Below the pieces are notes generated by a model. It was not told where the DNA came from. It did not search any database and saw only the letters and a list, made by a program, of their open reading frames with translations. The translations under genes and the position numbers were made by a program. Below, in pieces: positions 7,577 to 15,805 of a stretch of DNA of 64,000 bases (the stretch's first letter is position 1; the number at the start of each line of letters is the position of its first letter). Location of the stretch: assembly GCF_000691805.2 (NCBI RefSeq), contig NZ_DF820487.1, positions 62,001 through 126,000 on the forward strand, written 5' to 3'. This DNA is from Weissella oryzae SG25. GTDB taxonomy: Bacteria; Bacillota; Bacilli; Lactobacillales; Lactobacillaceae.

Positions 7577-8863
7577 ATGGTAGTAAGTGCAGAAGAAAAT
7601 TGGCTTGAACAACGCAAGAAATTTAACATTCGGCCGGGCTTAGTAAGGATTAAAGCCCTCTTGGCTATGCTAGGTAGCCCACAATTAGCATATCCAACTA
7701 TCCATGTTGCAGGTACAAATGGTAAGGGTTCAACGGTAGTTTTTACACGTTCAATTTTACAGGCGCATCAATTAAAGGTAGGGACGTTTACCAGTCCAGC
7801 AATTAGAGACTTTACAGAACAAATCATGATTAACGGTCAGCCAATTAGCTTAAACGCTTTGCAGCAGCAGATTACAAAGATTCGGCCATTAGTTGAGCAG
7901 CTGGATAAAGACCCCTTAACAGAAGGTACGACCTTATTTGAAATTACAACGGCGATTGCTTTTCAATATTTTTTAGATCAGGCAGTCGACTTAGCCATTA
8001 TCGAAGTTGGCATGGGGGGCTTAGAAGACAGTACAAATGTCTTAACCCCTGTGGTTACCGCAATTACCACCATTGGACTGGATCATGTACCGATATTAGG
8101 TAAAGATTTACCGGCTATTGCCAGACAGAAGGCTGGTATAATCAAGGCATCAGCTGACCTAGTTACTGGTAACATTGGACCAACCGCAATGGAAGTGATT
8201 GATGCTACGGCGCAAAAGGTTGGGGTGATGCAATATCGTTGGCAAACCGATTATCAGGTTTTGCCAGCGGTCGATGGGAGTTTTACTTTCCAAAATAATA
8301 ATCAAACATTAGCTGGCCTAAGAAGCGGCCTGGCAGGTCATTATCAACTAGAGAATGCCGGTTTAGCCCTTGAAGTTGCTTTTATTTATGCAAAAAAGCA
8401 GAAACTTACTTTGGATGCAACCAAAATTCGGCAGGCTTTGTTAGAAGTCGAATGGCCGGCACGGATGGAAATGATTTCAAAAAAGCCTTTGGTTATTTTG
8501 GATGGTGCCCATAATGTACCAGCAATGGAAAGACTCATTGAAAATATCAAAAAAGATTATACTAATCAGCAAATTACGATTATCTTTTCAGCAATTATTA
8601 CCAAAGACATTGCCAGTATGTTAGGGCTCTTAGCCCAATTACCACAGGTTCAGATCATTATTACAACCTTTGATGACCAGCGGGCTTTAAATTTGGCTGA
8701 CTATCAGTATCTATCAGCAGATAACGTGCATTTAGTCGCAGATTGGCAAGCCTTGGTAAAGGCGCTTTTGTTAGAACCTAATCGAAAAGAAATGACGATT
8801 ATCACCGGTTCATTGTATTTTATTAGTCATGTACGGAAGTTGTTTATCCCAGCAGAACAGTAA
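7577..8863 (+). CDS. folC: Folylpolyglutamate synthase / dihydrofolate synthase
   Basis: 428 residues, Mur-ligase superfamily, ATP-dependent addition of glutamate to dihydropteroate or folate. The P-loop AGTNGKGS is at residues 45-52, the central motif EVGMGGLEDSTNV near 142-154, and DGAHNV near 313 marks the C-terminal glutamate-ligase domain. RBS AAGAGAG precedes the ATG. It follows the nudix gene after 73 nt without a terminator, so is probably co-transcribed with the fol genes and with fhs downstream. No cysteines. In this group folylpolyglutamate synthase often serves both activities; which is dominant here cannot be told. Confidence 0.95.
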   Translation: MVVSAEENWLEQRKKFNIRPGLVRIKALLAMLGSPQLAYPTIHVAGTNGKGSTVVFTRSILQAHQLKVGTFTSPAIRDFTEQIMINGQPISLNALQQQITKIRPLVEQLDKDPLTEGTTLFEITTAIAFQYFLDQAVDLAIIEVGMGGLEDSTNVLTPVVTAITTIGLDHVPILGKDLPAIARQKAGIIKASADLVTGNIGPTAMEVIDATAQKVGVMQYRWQTDYQVLPAVDGSFTFQNNNQTLAGLRSGLAGHYQLENAGLALEVAFIYAKKQKLTLDATKIRQALLEVEWPARMEMISKKPLVILDGAHNVPAMERLIENIKKDYTNQQITIIFSAIITKDIASMLGLLAQLPQVQIIITTFDDQRALNLADYQYLSADNVHLVADWQALVKALLLEPNRKEMTIITGSLYFISHVRKLFIPAEQ

Positions 8864-8884
8864 GAGGAGTAAGGAGTAAGGAAT

Positions 8885-10549
8885 ATGAAAACTGATATTG
8901 AAATTGCTCAGGCAGCTGAAATTTGGCCAATTAGTAAAGTTGCAAGTCAGGTTGGTTTAACCCCGGCCGAATTAGAACCATATGGTTATGATAAGGCCAA
9001 GGTAGTGCTTGACCCAGCTAAGGCTGACCAGGCTAAACTAGGCAAGTTAATTTTAGTTACTTCAATTAATCCGACAATGGCCGGAGAAGGTAAGTCAACG
9101 GTAACTGTTGGTTTGGCTGATGCAATGAATCAGCTTGCAGCCAAAACAATGGTCGCTTTACGCGAACCTTCGATGGGACCAGTTATGGGGATGAAGGGTG
9201 GTGCTACTGGTGGTGGAATGGCCCAGGTAGTTCCAATGGCCGACATCAACCTACACTTTACTGGTGATTTCCATGCTTTGACTAGTGCGCACAATACTTT
9301 GGCGGCCTTAATTGATAATTCGCTTCAGCAAGGTAATCCTTTAAACATTGATCCAAGAAGAATTATCTGGAAGCGGGCACTTGACGTAAATGATCGGGCT
9401 TTACGGCATATTATGATTGGCCTAGGTGGTCCAACAAGTGGGGTTCCTCGTGAAGACGGCTTTGATATAACGGTGGCCTCTGAACTAATGGCAATTCTAA
9501 CTTTGTCGCATGACTTAATGGATTTAAAGGCTCGGATAAAGCGTATTGTGGTTGCCTATAATTATGACCGCCAACCAGTTACGGTTGATAATTTAGGTGT
9601 TGCGGGTGCCTTAACTGTGATGTTAAAAGATGCAATTAAGCCAAACTTGGTGCAGACGTTAGAGCATACACCAGTCCTAATTCATGGTGGGCCTTTTGCC
9701 AATATTGCACAGGGAACAAATTCGATTAAAGCAACTAAAACAGCTCTACAATTGGCTGATTACGTTGTTACCGAAGCTGGCTTTGGTGCTGACTTAGGTG
9801 GTGAAAAGTTCTTAGACTTTAAGGTACCGCTTTTGGGAAAAACACCGGATACAATTGTCATTGTTGCAACGGTGCGTGCTTTGAAGTTAAATGGTGGCGC
9901 AAATAAAGATCAACTCAAAGTCGAAGATTTAGCTGCGCTACAAGCTGGTTTAGCTAATCTAGGCCAGCACTTGAAGAGTATGCAACGTTATGGTGTACCT
10001 GTGTTAGTCGCAGTTAATCGCTTTACTGAGGATACGGATGCAGAGCTTCAATTGCTAACTGAATATGTTAGCACAAAACAGACCACTGCTTATCCAGTTA
10101 CCGTCTGGGCTGATGGTGGGGCTGGTGCAAAAAATCTAGCCCAAGCAGTGATCGATAGCAGTCAGCAGGTAAGTGATTTTCAACCGCTATATGATTTTTC
10201 TGAGCCAGCATTGGATAAGTTGAACAAAATTGTACGCGATATTTATGGTGGCCTCGGTGTTGAACTTTCAAGCAAGGCTGAAAAACAGTTAAAAACATTT
10301 GCTAAATTCGGTTGGGATCGTTTACCAATCATTATGGCGAAGACGCAATATTCACTATCTGATGATCCTAAGTTGTTAGGTGCACCGCATGACTTTAAAA
10401 TTCATGTGCGGGAATTTGTGCCTAAATTAGGCGCAGGTTTCCTTGTCGCAATGACCGGGACAATCCTAACGATGCCAGGTTTGCCTAAGCACCCAGCAGC
10501 AATGGATATGGATATTGATGCGGAAGGTAAGATTAGCGGGTTATCATAA
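8885..10549 (+). CDS. fhs: Formate--tetrahydrofolate ligase
   Basis: 554 residues, the usual FTHFS length. It activates formate with ATP to 10-formyl-THF, which supplies purine synthesis and the Fmt reaction further along this window. Visible are the ATP/formyl-phosphate loop [12 protein letters not shown] (about 61-72), [23 protein letters not shown], and [17 protein letters not shown]. The motif normally written FANIAHGCNS reads [10 protein letters not shown] here, a His-to-Gln and Cys-to-Thr change. The gene has no cysteine. RBS is GGAG. It begins 21 nt after folC and ends at a bidirectional terminator. Confidence 0.96.
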   Translation: MKTDIEIAQAAEIWPISKVASQVGLTPAELEPYGYDKAKVVLDPAKADQAKLGKLILVTSINPTMAGEGKSTVTVGLADAMNQLAAKTMVALREPSMGPVMGMKGGATGGGMAQVVPMADINLHFTGDFHALTSAHNTLAALIDNSLQQGNPLNIDPRRIIWKRALDVNDRALRHIMIGLGGPTSGVPREDGFDITVASELMAILTLSHDLMDLKARIKRIVVAYNYDRQPVTVDNLGVAGALTVMLKDAIKPNLVQTLEHTPVLIHGGPFANIAQGTNSIKATKTALQLADYVVTEAGFGADLGGEKFLDFKVPLLGKTPDTIVIVATVRALKLNGGANKDQLKVEDLAALQAGLANLGQHLKSMQRYGVPVLVAVNRFTEDTDAELQLLTEYVSTKQTTAYPVTVWADGGAGAKNLAQAVIDSSQQVSDFQPLYDFSEPALDKLNKIVRDIYGGLGVELSSKAEKQLKTFAKFGWDRLPIIMAKTQYSLSDDPKLLGAPHDFKIHVREFVPKLGAGFLVAMTGTILTMPGLPKHPAAMDMDIDAEGKISGLS

Positions 10550-10552
10550 AAT

Positions 10553-10605
10553 AAAAAGGATTTATCCAAAAGCTAGTGATTAGCAAGCGGATAAATCCTT
10601 TTTTT
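10553..10605. terminator. Bidirectional terminator between fhs and the PAP2-like gene
   Basis: Stem A5-GGATTTATCC (10553-10567) with GGATAAATCC-T (10589-10605) around about 21 nt, with A-run and T-run flanks. It serves the convergent genes on both sides. Confidence 0.8.
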
Positions 10606-10611
10606 GTAGGC

Positions 10612-11259
10612 TTAATACCATGAGTTACGGAAGATGACCCGGCGACGCATGGGTTTAGCGTATTTAACGTACATAAGTTCAGCCAACGAAAGCCAGATTA
10701 AGGCTAGGAGCCAACCAGCTAATAGGTCTGTTGGGACAGCGATACGGTGGCCGATTTCATAGACGATGGTTGTTAAGAAAGTTAGAATGCAAAAGATTTG
10801 CAGCAAGATTTGGTAACGAACCTTAGTAAGTTCTGGTAAGACTATATTATATAGATAGGTAATTAAAAGAGTGGTAAAGAAGATAGCCACATTTGGAAAG
10901 GCGGTCTCACCACCAGCAATATGATGTTTTAAAAGTAAGGTGAGCATTGAAATTAATAGCCAGCCGGATAGATTGGTGAGTAGAAGCCAGGCTGCTGGAA
11001 TTTTGTATTTAAAGCCCCAGAGCAAAAAGATTAGTAAGAAGATTAAAATGGCATTACCAAATCCGTGACTAAACCAAGTGAAAGGGGCAGCGATTGTTAA
11101 TAGCCAGGTTGGTAAAAACAAATTTTGGAAATTAAAGGTGAAATTATCGATTATGTTAAGCAAAGGACTTGGCAAAAAAAGATTGGAGCCAACAATTAAA
11201 AAAATAATTAGCCAAAGAAACATTAATGGTTTGCGTAAACGATCAGGACCGATAATCAT
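10612..11259 (-). CDS. PAP2-like membrane protein, catalytic residues lost
   Basis: 215 residues with about six transmembrane helices in the layout of lipid phosphate phosphatases (PAP2). The three active-site motifs are recognisable but broken: KHHIAGGE where K-x6-RP is expected, FPNVAIFF where (S)PSGH is expected, and GHRIAVPTDLLAGWLLA where SRxxxxVHYPTDxLAG is expected. Both catalytic histidines and the key arginines are missing, while the surrounding helix sequence (PTDLLAGWLLA) is kept. It is therefore probably a non-catalytic PAP2 relative rather than an active undecaprenyl-diphosphate phosphatase. RBS AGGAG lies 9 nt before the ATG. The frame is intact, so it is not an ordinary pseudogene. 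Confidence 0.72.
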   Translation of the reverse strand: MIIGPDRLRKPLMFLWLIIFLIVGSNLFLPSPLLNIIDNFTFNFQNLFLPTWLLTIAAPFTWFSHGFGNAILIFLLIFLLWGFKYKIPAAWLLLTNLSGWLLISMLTLLLKHHIAGGETAFPNVAIFFTTLLITYLYNIVLPELTKVRYQILLQIFCILTFLTTIVYEIGHRIAVPTDLLAGWLLALIWLSLAELMYVKYAKPMRRRVIFRNSWY

Positions 11260-11716
11260 AAGGTAAATCTCCTAAAGTATTTAACAGATATTATTAGTCT
11301 ATCATATTAAGAATTAGGTCTTAAGTTTGGCATAATAACTTAAATGATTTTAGTAAAATTTTATAGAATTAACCAAATTAAAGCCATCTCGTTTTAATGT
11401 CTGTTACTCTTTCACCTTTGCAGGAATTTAGAGTAGTAGCTTGCTAAATATAGGTCGAATTTTCAGACAGACGAATATTATAGAAAGTAAAGTTAGGATG
11501 AAGCTGGTTCAACTAAGGAGAACTTGACTAAAATACTGGCAATTTAGCCTATATATATTAGTACAATATTGACAAGTATGTGTCTTTTATGAAAGCGCTA
11601 ACAATCACGAATGCGAATAATAAGAATTTTTACCTATACAATTCATACAATCAAGTGTAAAATACTAGTCATTGATAAAGATATACTACCTATGGAATTA
11701 AGGAGATTTTTCAGAC
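11260..11716. other. 457-bp intergenic region between the PAP2-like gene and pyk
   Basis: Gene-free, AT-rich divergent regulatory region. It holds a perfect cre site (11590-11603) and TTGACA-like elements (11524 and 11569) without a well-spaced -10. The best -10 candidates for pyk are TACAAT (11637-11642) and TAAAAT (11658-11663). AAGGAG followed by a TTG and six further sense codons before TAG occurs at 11515-11547, too short to call a gene. No tRNA or convincing ORF was seen. Confidence 0.6.
11590..11603 (+). promoter_or_regulatory. CcpA catabolite-responsive element (cre) upstream of pyk
   Basis: TGAAAGCGCTAACA matches the cre consensus TGWAARCGYTWNCW at all 14 positions. It lies 113 nt before the pyk start and upstream of the likely core promoter, a position compatible with CcpA activation, as known for the L. 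lactis las operon that includes pyk. Confidence 0.8.
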
Positions 11717-13144
11717 ATGAAGAAGACCAAAATCGTTTCTACGCTTGGACCTGCAAGTTCAGACGTTGACACAATTGCTAAGTTGATTGAAGCTGGGGCA
11801 AATGTTTTCCGTTTTAACTTTTCACACGGTGATCACGAGGAGCACTTGGCTCGTATGAACGCTGTTCACGAAGCTGAAAAGATTACTGGCAAGAAAGTTG
11901 GTTTCTTGTTGGATACTAAGGGTGCGGAAATCCGTACTACTAAGCAAAACACACCAACTGGTAAGATTGAATTCAATACTGGTGATGTAGTTCGTATCTC
12001 AATGGATGATAGCCTTGAGGGAACTAAGGAAAAGATTGCTGTTACTTACCCAGGACTATTCGATGACGTTGTTGTTGGCGGTCACGTATTGTTCGATGAT
12101 GGTAAGATTGACATGTTGATTACTGAAAAGGACGACGCAGCCAAGGAATTGGTTACAGTTGTTCAAAATAACAACACTTTGGGATCACGTAAGGGTGTTA
12201 ACGCACCTGGTGTTTCAATCAACTTGCCTGGTATCACTGAGAAGGATGCTGATGATATTCGTTTTGGTCTTACTCAAAACATTAACTTCATCGCTGCATC
12301 ATTCGTTCGTAAGCCAGAAGATGTTGAAGAGATTCGCACTATCTTGCGCGAGGCTGGTATGGAAGATGTAATGATCTTCCCTAAGATCGAATCACAAGAA
12401 GGTATCGATAACTTCCCAGCTATCTTGGAAGTTTCTGATGGATTGATGGTTGCTCGTGGAGACATGGGTGTTGAGATTCCAGCCGAAAACGTTCCTTTGG
12501 TACAAAAGAACTTGATCCGCATGATGAACGCAGCTGGTAAGCCAGTTATCACTGCTACTGACATGTTGGACTCAATGCAAGAGAACCCACGTCCTACACG
12601 TGCCGAAGCATCTGACGTTGCCAATGCTGTCTTTGACGGAACTGATGCAACAATGCTTTCTGGTGAGTCAGCTAATGGTGACTACCCAGTTGAGTCAGTT
12701 GCTACGATGGCTCGTATCGACGAAAAGGCTGAGACTGCTTTGGCTATCAACGGACGTCACATCAATAACTTTGATGTAACTGATGATACTGAATCTGTAG
12801 CCGCTGCTGTGGCTACTGCAGCTGCAAACTTGGATGTTAAGGCCATTGTTGCCGCAACTACGTCAGGTTATACTGCAAAGATGATTTCAAAGTACCGTCC
12901 AAATGCTGATATCTTGGCTTTGACTTTCGATGAGCGTGTTGAACGTGCATTGATGATGTACTGGGGTGTTCAACCAGTTATTGCTGAAGCACCATCAGAT
13001 ACTGATGCAATGATTGAAGCAGCTAAAAAGATGGCTGTTGAGCGCGGTTTGGCTCAAAAGGGTGATACAATCATCGTTACTGCTGGTGTACCTGTAACTG
13101 AATCAGGTACTACTAACTTGATGACTATCCAAACAATCGACTAA
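11717..13144 (+). CDS. pyk: Pyruvate kinase
   Basis: 475 residues. It transfers phosphate from PEP to ADP, the last ATP-forming step of glycolysis. Motifs: TKIVSTLGPAS at the N-terminus, RFNFSHGDHEEH near 34, the catalytic lysine region MIFPKIESQEG near 220, and ATDMLDSMQENPRPTRAEASDVANAV near 275 (most relatives have TQML). The length matches the short bacterial form without the PEP-utiliser tail of Bacillus enzymes. No cysteine. AAGGAG lies 11 nt before ATG. Codon use is biased as in highly expressed genes. It is monocistronic, with a cre site upstream and a terminator downstream; pfkA is not adjacent. Confidence 0.97.
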   Translation: MKKTKIVSTLGPASSDVDTIAKLIEAGANVFRFNFSHGDHEEHLARMNAVHEAEKITGKKVGFLLDTKGAEIRTTKQNTPTGKIEFNTGDVVRISMDDSLEGTKEKIAVTYPGLFDDVVVGGHVLFDDGKIDMLITEKDDAAKELVTVVQNNNTLGSRKGVNAPGVSINLPGITEKDADDIRFGLTQNINFIAASFVRKPEDVEEIRTILREAGMEDVMIFPKIESQEGIDNFPAILEVSDGLMVARGDMGVEIPAENVPLVQKNLIRMMNAAGKPVITATDMLDSMQENPRPTRAEASDVANAVFDGTDATMLSGESANGDYPVESVATMARIDEKAETALAINGRHINNFDVTDDTESVAAAVATAAANLDVKAIVAATTSGYTAKMISKYRPNADILALTFDERVERALMMYWGVQPVIAEAPSDTDAMIEAAKKMAVERGLAQKGDTIIVTAGVPVTESGTTNLMTIQTID

Positions 13145-13171
13145 ACTCGATTTATCTTGTTTATAAAGATT

Positions 13172-13203
13172 AGCGAAATCATAATTGATTTCGCTTTTTT
13201 TTA
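13172..13203 (+). terminator. Rho-independent terminator after pyk
   Basis: Perfect 10-bp stem (13172-13181 with 13186-13195), TAAT loop, and a run of about nine T. Confidence 0.9.
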
Positions 13204-13246
13204 TTAAAAAGTAATCAGCGTAAATCCAAATCAATGTTTTGCGCCT

Positions 13247-13275
13247 TTGTCGTTAAAGTAATGTTTTGCTATACT
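13247..13275 (+). promoter_or_regulatory. Promoter of prmA-rsmE
   Basis: TTGTCG (13247-13252), 17-bp spacer, TATACT (13270-13275). The predicted start near 13282 leaves only 8 nt before an upstream ATG at 13290, which supports the RBS-linked ATG at 13308 as the prmA start. Confidence 0.6.
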
Positions 13276-13307
13276 TAATGTGACAAAAGATGAGTGAGGA
13301 GACGCAA

Positions 13308-14267
13308 ATGAGCTGGCAGCAAATTAACGTTACAACCCAAAGTGAAGCGGTTGAGGCAGTAAGTAATATTTTAATGGAGGCTGGCGCCCAAGGAATTCAA
13401 ATTGAAGATTCTGCAGATGTGGAAAACTTTACGTCAAATGATGCAACGGTCTTTCTTGATTGGAACGAAATTGATCATTTAACAGAAGGCGCAAAAGTGG
13501 CTGGATTTTTTGCAAGTGAAACTAATTTAACAGAGCTAGTGCTTGAGATTCAGCAAAAAGTGCAACGATTGGTTGACTTTGGTTTAAACTCATTGCCTGG
13601 GACGGTTGAGCTAGTTGGGGTTGCTGAAGAAGACTGGGCGACTGAGTGGCAAAAGTATTATCATCCTCTTAGGGTGACACGATATTTAACGGTAGTACCA
13701 GACTGGGAGGAATACCAACCTAGTGACATACGTGAACACCAAATTGTTTTGGATCCAGGGATGGCTTTTGGAACTGGTACACATCCAACGACTCAATTGA
13801 TGTTGCAGGCCTTAGAAACTGTTATTCGAGGTGAAGAAAGCGTCTTAGACGTAGGAACTGGATCAGGAGTCTTAGCAATTGCGGCTAAACTTTTGGGTGC
13901 AAGTAAGGTTTTAGCAACTGATATTGACGAAGTTGCTGTTCAGTCGGCTCGTGATAATATTGATTTGAACCCAGCAGTGGCAGCTGATATTGAAATTGTT
14001 GCCTCAGATTTATTGGCAGCAGTTCCAGCTAAGCCATTTGATTTGATTGTTGCTAATATGTTAGCTGAGGTCTTAGAATTGCTGATTCCTAATATTAAGC
14101 CTTATTTGGCAGCTGAGGGAAAAATTTTATTGTCAGGTATTTATTATGATAAGCTTGATAAAATTAGTCAGCTGCTTGAGGCAAATGGTTATCAACTTGA
14201 TGAGCAAATGCGGCTTGGTGATTGGTATGGCTTGATTGCTAGTAAAGTAGTAGCTGAGGAAAATTAA
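13308..14267 (+). CDS. prmA: Ribosomal protein L11 methyltransferase
   Basis: 319 residues. It trimethylates ribosomal protein L11 using SAM. The N-terminal L11-recognition domain (SWQQINVTTQSEAVEAVSNILMEAGAQGI) is followed by the linker WATEWQKYYHPLRVT and a class I methyltransferase domain with LDPGMAFGTGTHPTT, the SAM motif LDVGTGSGVLAIAA and the catalytic-pocket motif VANMLAEVL. ATG 13308 is chosen because GAGGAG lies 6 nt upstream; an ATG at 13290 would place that RBS inside the gene. Its stop overlaps the rsmE start (TAATG). No cysteine. Confidence 0.95.
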   Translation: MSWQQINVTTQSEAVEAVSNILMEAGAQGIQIEDSADVENFTSNDATVFLDWNEIDHLTEGAKVAGFFASETNLTELVLEIQQKVQRLVDFGLNSLPGTVELVGVAEEDWATEWQKYYHPLRVTRYLTVVPDWEEYQPSDIREHQIVLDPGMAFGTGTHPTTQLMLQALETVIRGEESVLDVGTGSGVLAIAAKLLGASKVLATDIDEVAVQSARDNIDLNPAVAADIEIVASDLLAAVPAKPFDLIVANMLAEVLELLIPNIKPYLAAEGKILLSGIYYDKLDKISQLLEANGYQLDEQMRLGDWYGLIASKVVAEEN

Positions 14268-15013
14268 TGCAACGATATTTTTTGGAAGAAGATTTAGCTA
14301 TAAACAGTCAGTTTGACTTGCCAACAGACATTGCTCATCATTTTATGACAGTTTTGAGAGCTAAAGTCGGTAGCAAGGCTGAGTTTGTGCTTGCTGATCG
14401 AAAGCATGTTGCGATTGCCGAAGTGGTGTCAACTGATGCTGATGTAACTAAGATGGTTGTTTTGGAGCTCATGGCCCCAGAAGTCGAATTGCCAGTCGAC
14501 GTTACAATGATTATTGGCTTAACCAAAGGAGACAAGCCTGAGTTAGTCGCACAAAAGACAACAGAACTTGGAGTTAATCATTTAATTTTTGTAGAAACTG
14601 CTTGGTCAGTAACGCATTGGGGAAGCAAAGCTAGTAAAAAGGTGGCACGTTTGCTCAAGATTGCAGAGGCAGCTGCTGAGCAGAGCCACCGGTTAATTAC
14701 ACCGACGATTAGCTATCTATCAAACTTGCAGGCTTTGGATTTACCGGCTGATACGCAAAAAATTGTGGCATGGGAAGAAAGTGCTAAGGTAGGGGAAGCT
14801 ATGCATTTGGCACGAACTTTAGCGGAGTTAAAAGCAGGTGAGAAAATTGCTTTTCTGGTTGGCCCTGAAGGTGGTTTAAAGGAAAGTGAATTAGCATATC
14901 TAGAAACGGTTGGTTTTAAAGCAGCAGGACTGGGTCCTCGTATTTTGCGAGCCGAAACAGCACCATTGTATTTGTTGAGTGCACTTAGCTATGCTTTAGA
15001 ACTTGAACGATAA
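14267..15013 (+). CDS. rsmE: 16S rRNA (uracil1498-N3)-methyltransferase
   Basis: 248 residues, SPOUT-class methyltransferase that modifies U1498 of 16S rRNA. The N-terminal PUA-like part (MQRYFLEEDL, HHFMTVLRAKVGSKAEFVLAD) precedes the knotted SAM-binding domain with KTTELGVNHLIFVETAWSV, AAEQSHRLITP and the knot motif FLVGPEGGLKESEL, then GPRILRAETAPLYLLSAL. The prmA-rsmE pair with stop/start overlap is a standard Firmicutes arrangement. No cysteine. Confidence 0.95.
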   Translation: MQRYFLEEDLAINSQFDLPTDIAHHFMTVLRAKVGSKAEFVLADRKHVAIAEVVSTDADVTKMVVLELMAPEVELPVDVTMIIGLTKGDKPELVAQKTTELGVNHLIFVETAWSVTHWGSKASKKVARLLKIAEAAAEQSHRLITPTISYLSNLQALDLPADTQKIVAWEESAKVGEAMHLARTLAELKAGEKIAFLVGPEGGLKESELAYLETVGFKAAGLGPRILRAETAPLYLLSALSYALELER

Positions 15014-15031
15014 CTTATTTGGAGCGTTATT

Positions 15032-15418
15032 ATGAAACGGTTAAAAGAAGGGTTTGCCTGGCATTTTTGGATATGGCTACCAGTGTTAGCTTTTGTCTTA
15101 CCATATTTGATTGATAAGACCCACTTGGTATCTAATAATTTCAAAATCATTGGGTTGATGTTCATCATCAATAGTATTTATAGTGCTTATACAGGTTTTT
15201 ACTTAAGAGCACATGGAGCGTTTTGGTATCTCCTAGTTTTATGGCCCTTGGCTATTGCACTGGCGACTTGGCTAGGGTTGTTTGTAGTCCTTTATGGTTA
15301 TTTCTTTGCCTTGCTATATTTGGTAATCAGTATTTTTACCTACACGCACGGACAAACGGATGATTTGGACTATAGTGACCAGATTCCAGTTGATGGTGGT
15401 TTCAAGGGTGATCGGTAG
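15032..15418 (+). CDS. Small polytopic membrane protein upstream of mraZ (DUF3397-like)
   Basis: 128 residues with four hydrophobic segments (about 10-26, 36-56, 64-84, 88-104) and a charged, acidic C-terminal tail (TDDLDYSDQIPVDGGFKGDR). RBS GGAG. I do not recognise a catalytic motif. Many lactobacilli have a DUF3397 membrane protein at this place before mraZ, and size and topology agree, but this family call is from position, not from a search. It starts 18 nt after rsmE and ends at a terminator, so it is probably the third gene of the prmA transcript. Confidence 0.6.
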   Translation: MKRLKEGFAWHFWIWLPVLAFVLPYLIDKTHLVSNNFKIIGLMFIINSIYSAYTGFYLRAHGAFWYLLVLWPLAIALATWLGLFVVLYGYFFALLYLVISIFTYTHGQTDDLDYSDQIPVDGGFKGDR

Positions 15419-15462
15419 AGCGTTAAGTAGATAAAATAGCGACATTTGCAACAAAATAAAAG

Positions 15463-15503
15463 CGTCATTTTGGGTGTTACACTCCCGAAATGGCGTTTTT
15501 TTT
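15463..15503 (+). terminator. Rho-independent terminator before the dcw cluster
   Basis: 12-bp stem with two G-U pairs (15463-15474 with 15484-15495), 9-nt loop, then eight T. Confidence 0.82.
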
Positions 15504-15690
15504 AATTTATCTCCCACCAGGCCCCACTTTAGATGCAATGGTGAAAAAGACTGATATAATCGCATTTTTAAAGGGAACTTAAGAAGATATTAAGAAGGCT
15601 TAATAAATTTAAAAATAAAATTTGATGACCTTTGTTCCCGTTACACCAACATTTAGACGGAATTTTACTTGAATTAGCTTTGTTAAGGTG
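15504..15690 (+). other. Leader/intergenic segment upstream of mraZ with an extended -10
   Basis: No gene in this stretch. TGATATAAT (15552-15560) is a perfect extended -10, so a transcript starting near 15567 could run about 240 nt to mraZ. GGGAAC near 15573 and GTTCCC near 15635 are complementary across about 60 nt. A second promoter for mraZ lies in the MraZ-box region just downstream. Confidence 0.45.
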
Positions 15691-15735
15691 GTGGGGTGGG
15701 GTGGTTGATAGTGGGGGATTGTGGTAAATTAGAAT
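15691..15735 (+). promoter_or_regulatory. mraZ promoter with four GTGG boxes at 10-bp period (MraZ operator)
   Basis: GTGG starts at 15691, 15701, 15711 and 15721, exactly 10 bp apart, with an extra GTGGG at 15696. E. coli MraZ binds TGGGN repeats separated by 5 nt, which is the same 10-bp pitch. A TTGATA (15705-15710) and TAGAAT (15730-15735) lie in and beside the boxes (19-bp spacer), so MraZ binding would block the promoter of its own cluster. The boxes are seen directly; binding is inferred. Confidence 0.75.
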
Positions 15736-15805
15736 AGTTAATTGATCCAAGGGATAACTTTATCGTTTTTTGAACTGATTTTGGAATGAAAGGGGATTAT
15801 GGCCA

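Noticed and set aside
11515-11547. Seven-codon leader peptide (AAGGAG, TTG start) upstream of pyk
   Set aside because: Too short, weak start codon, no adjacent attenuator structure; likely chance.
11524-11574. SigA promoter for pyk at TTGACT 11524 or TTGACA 11569
   Set aside because: No -10 hexamer at acceptable spacing from either; the true pyk start could not be placed.
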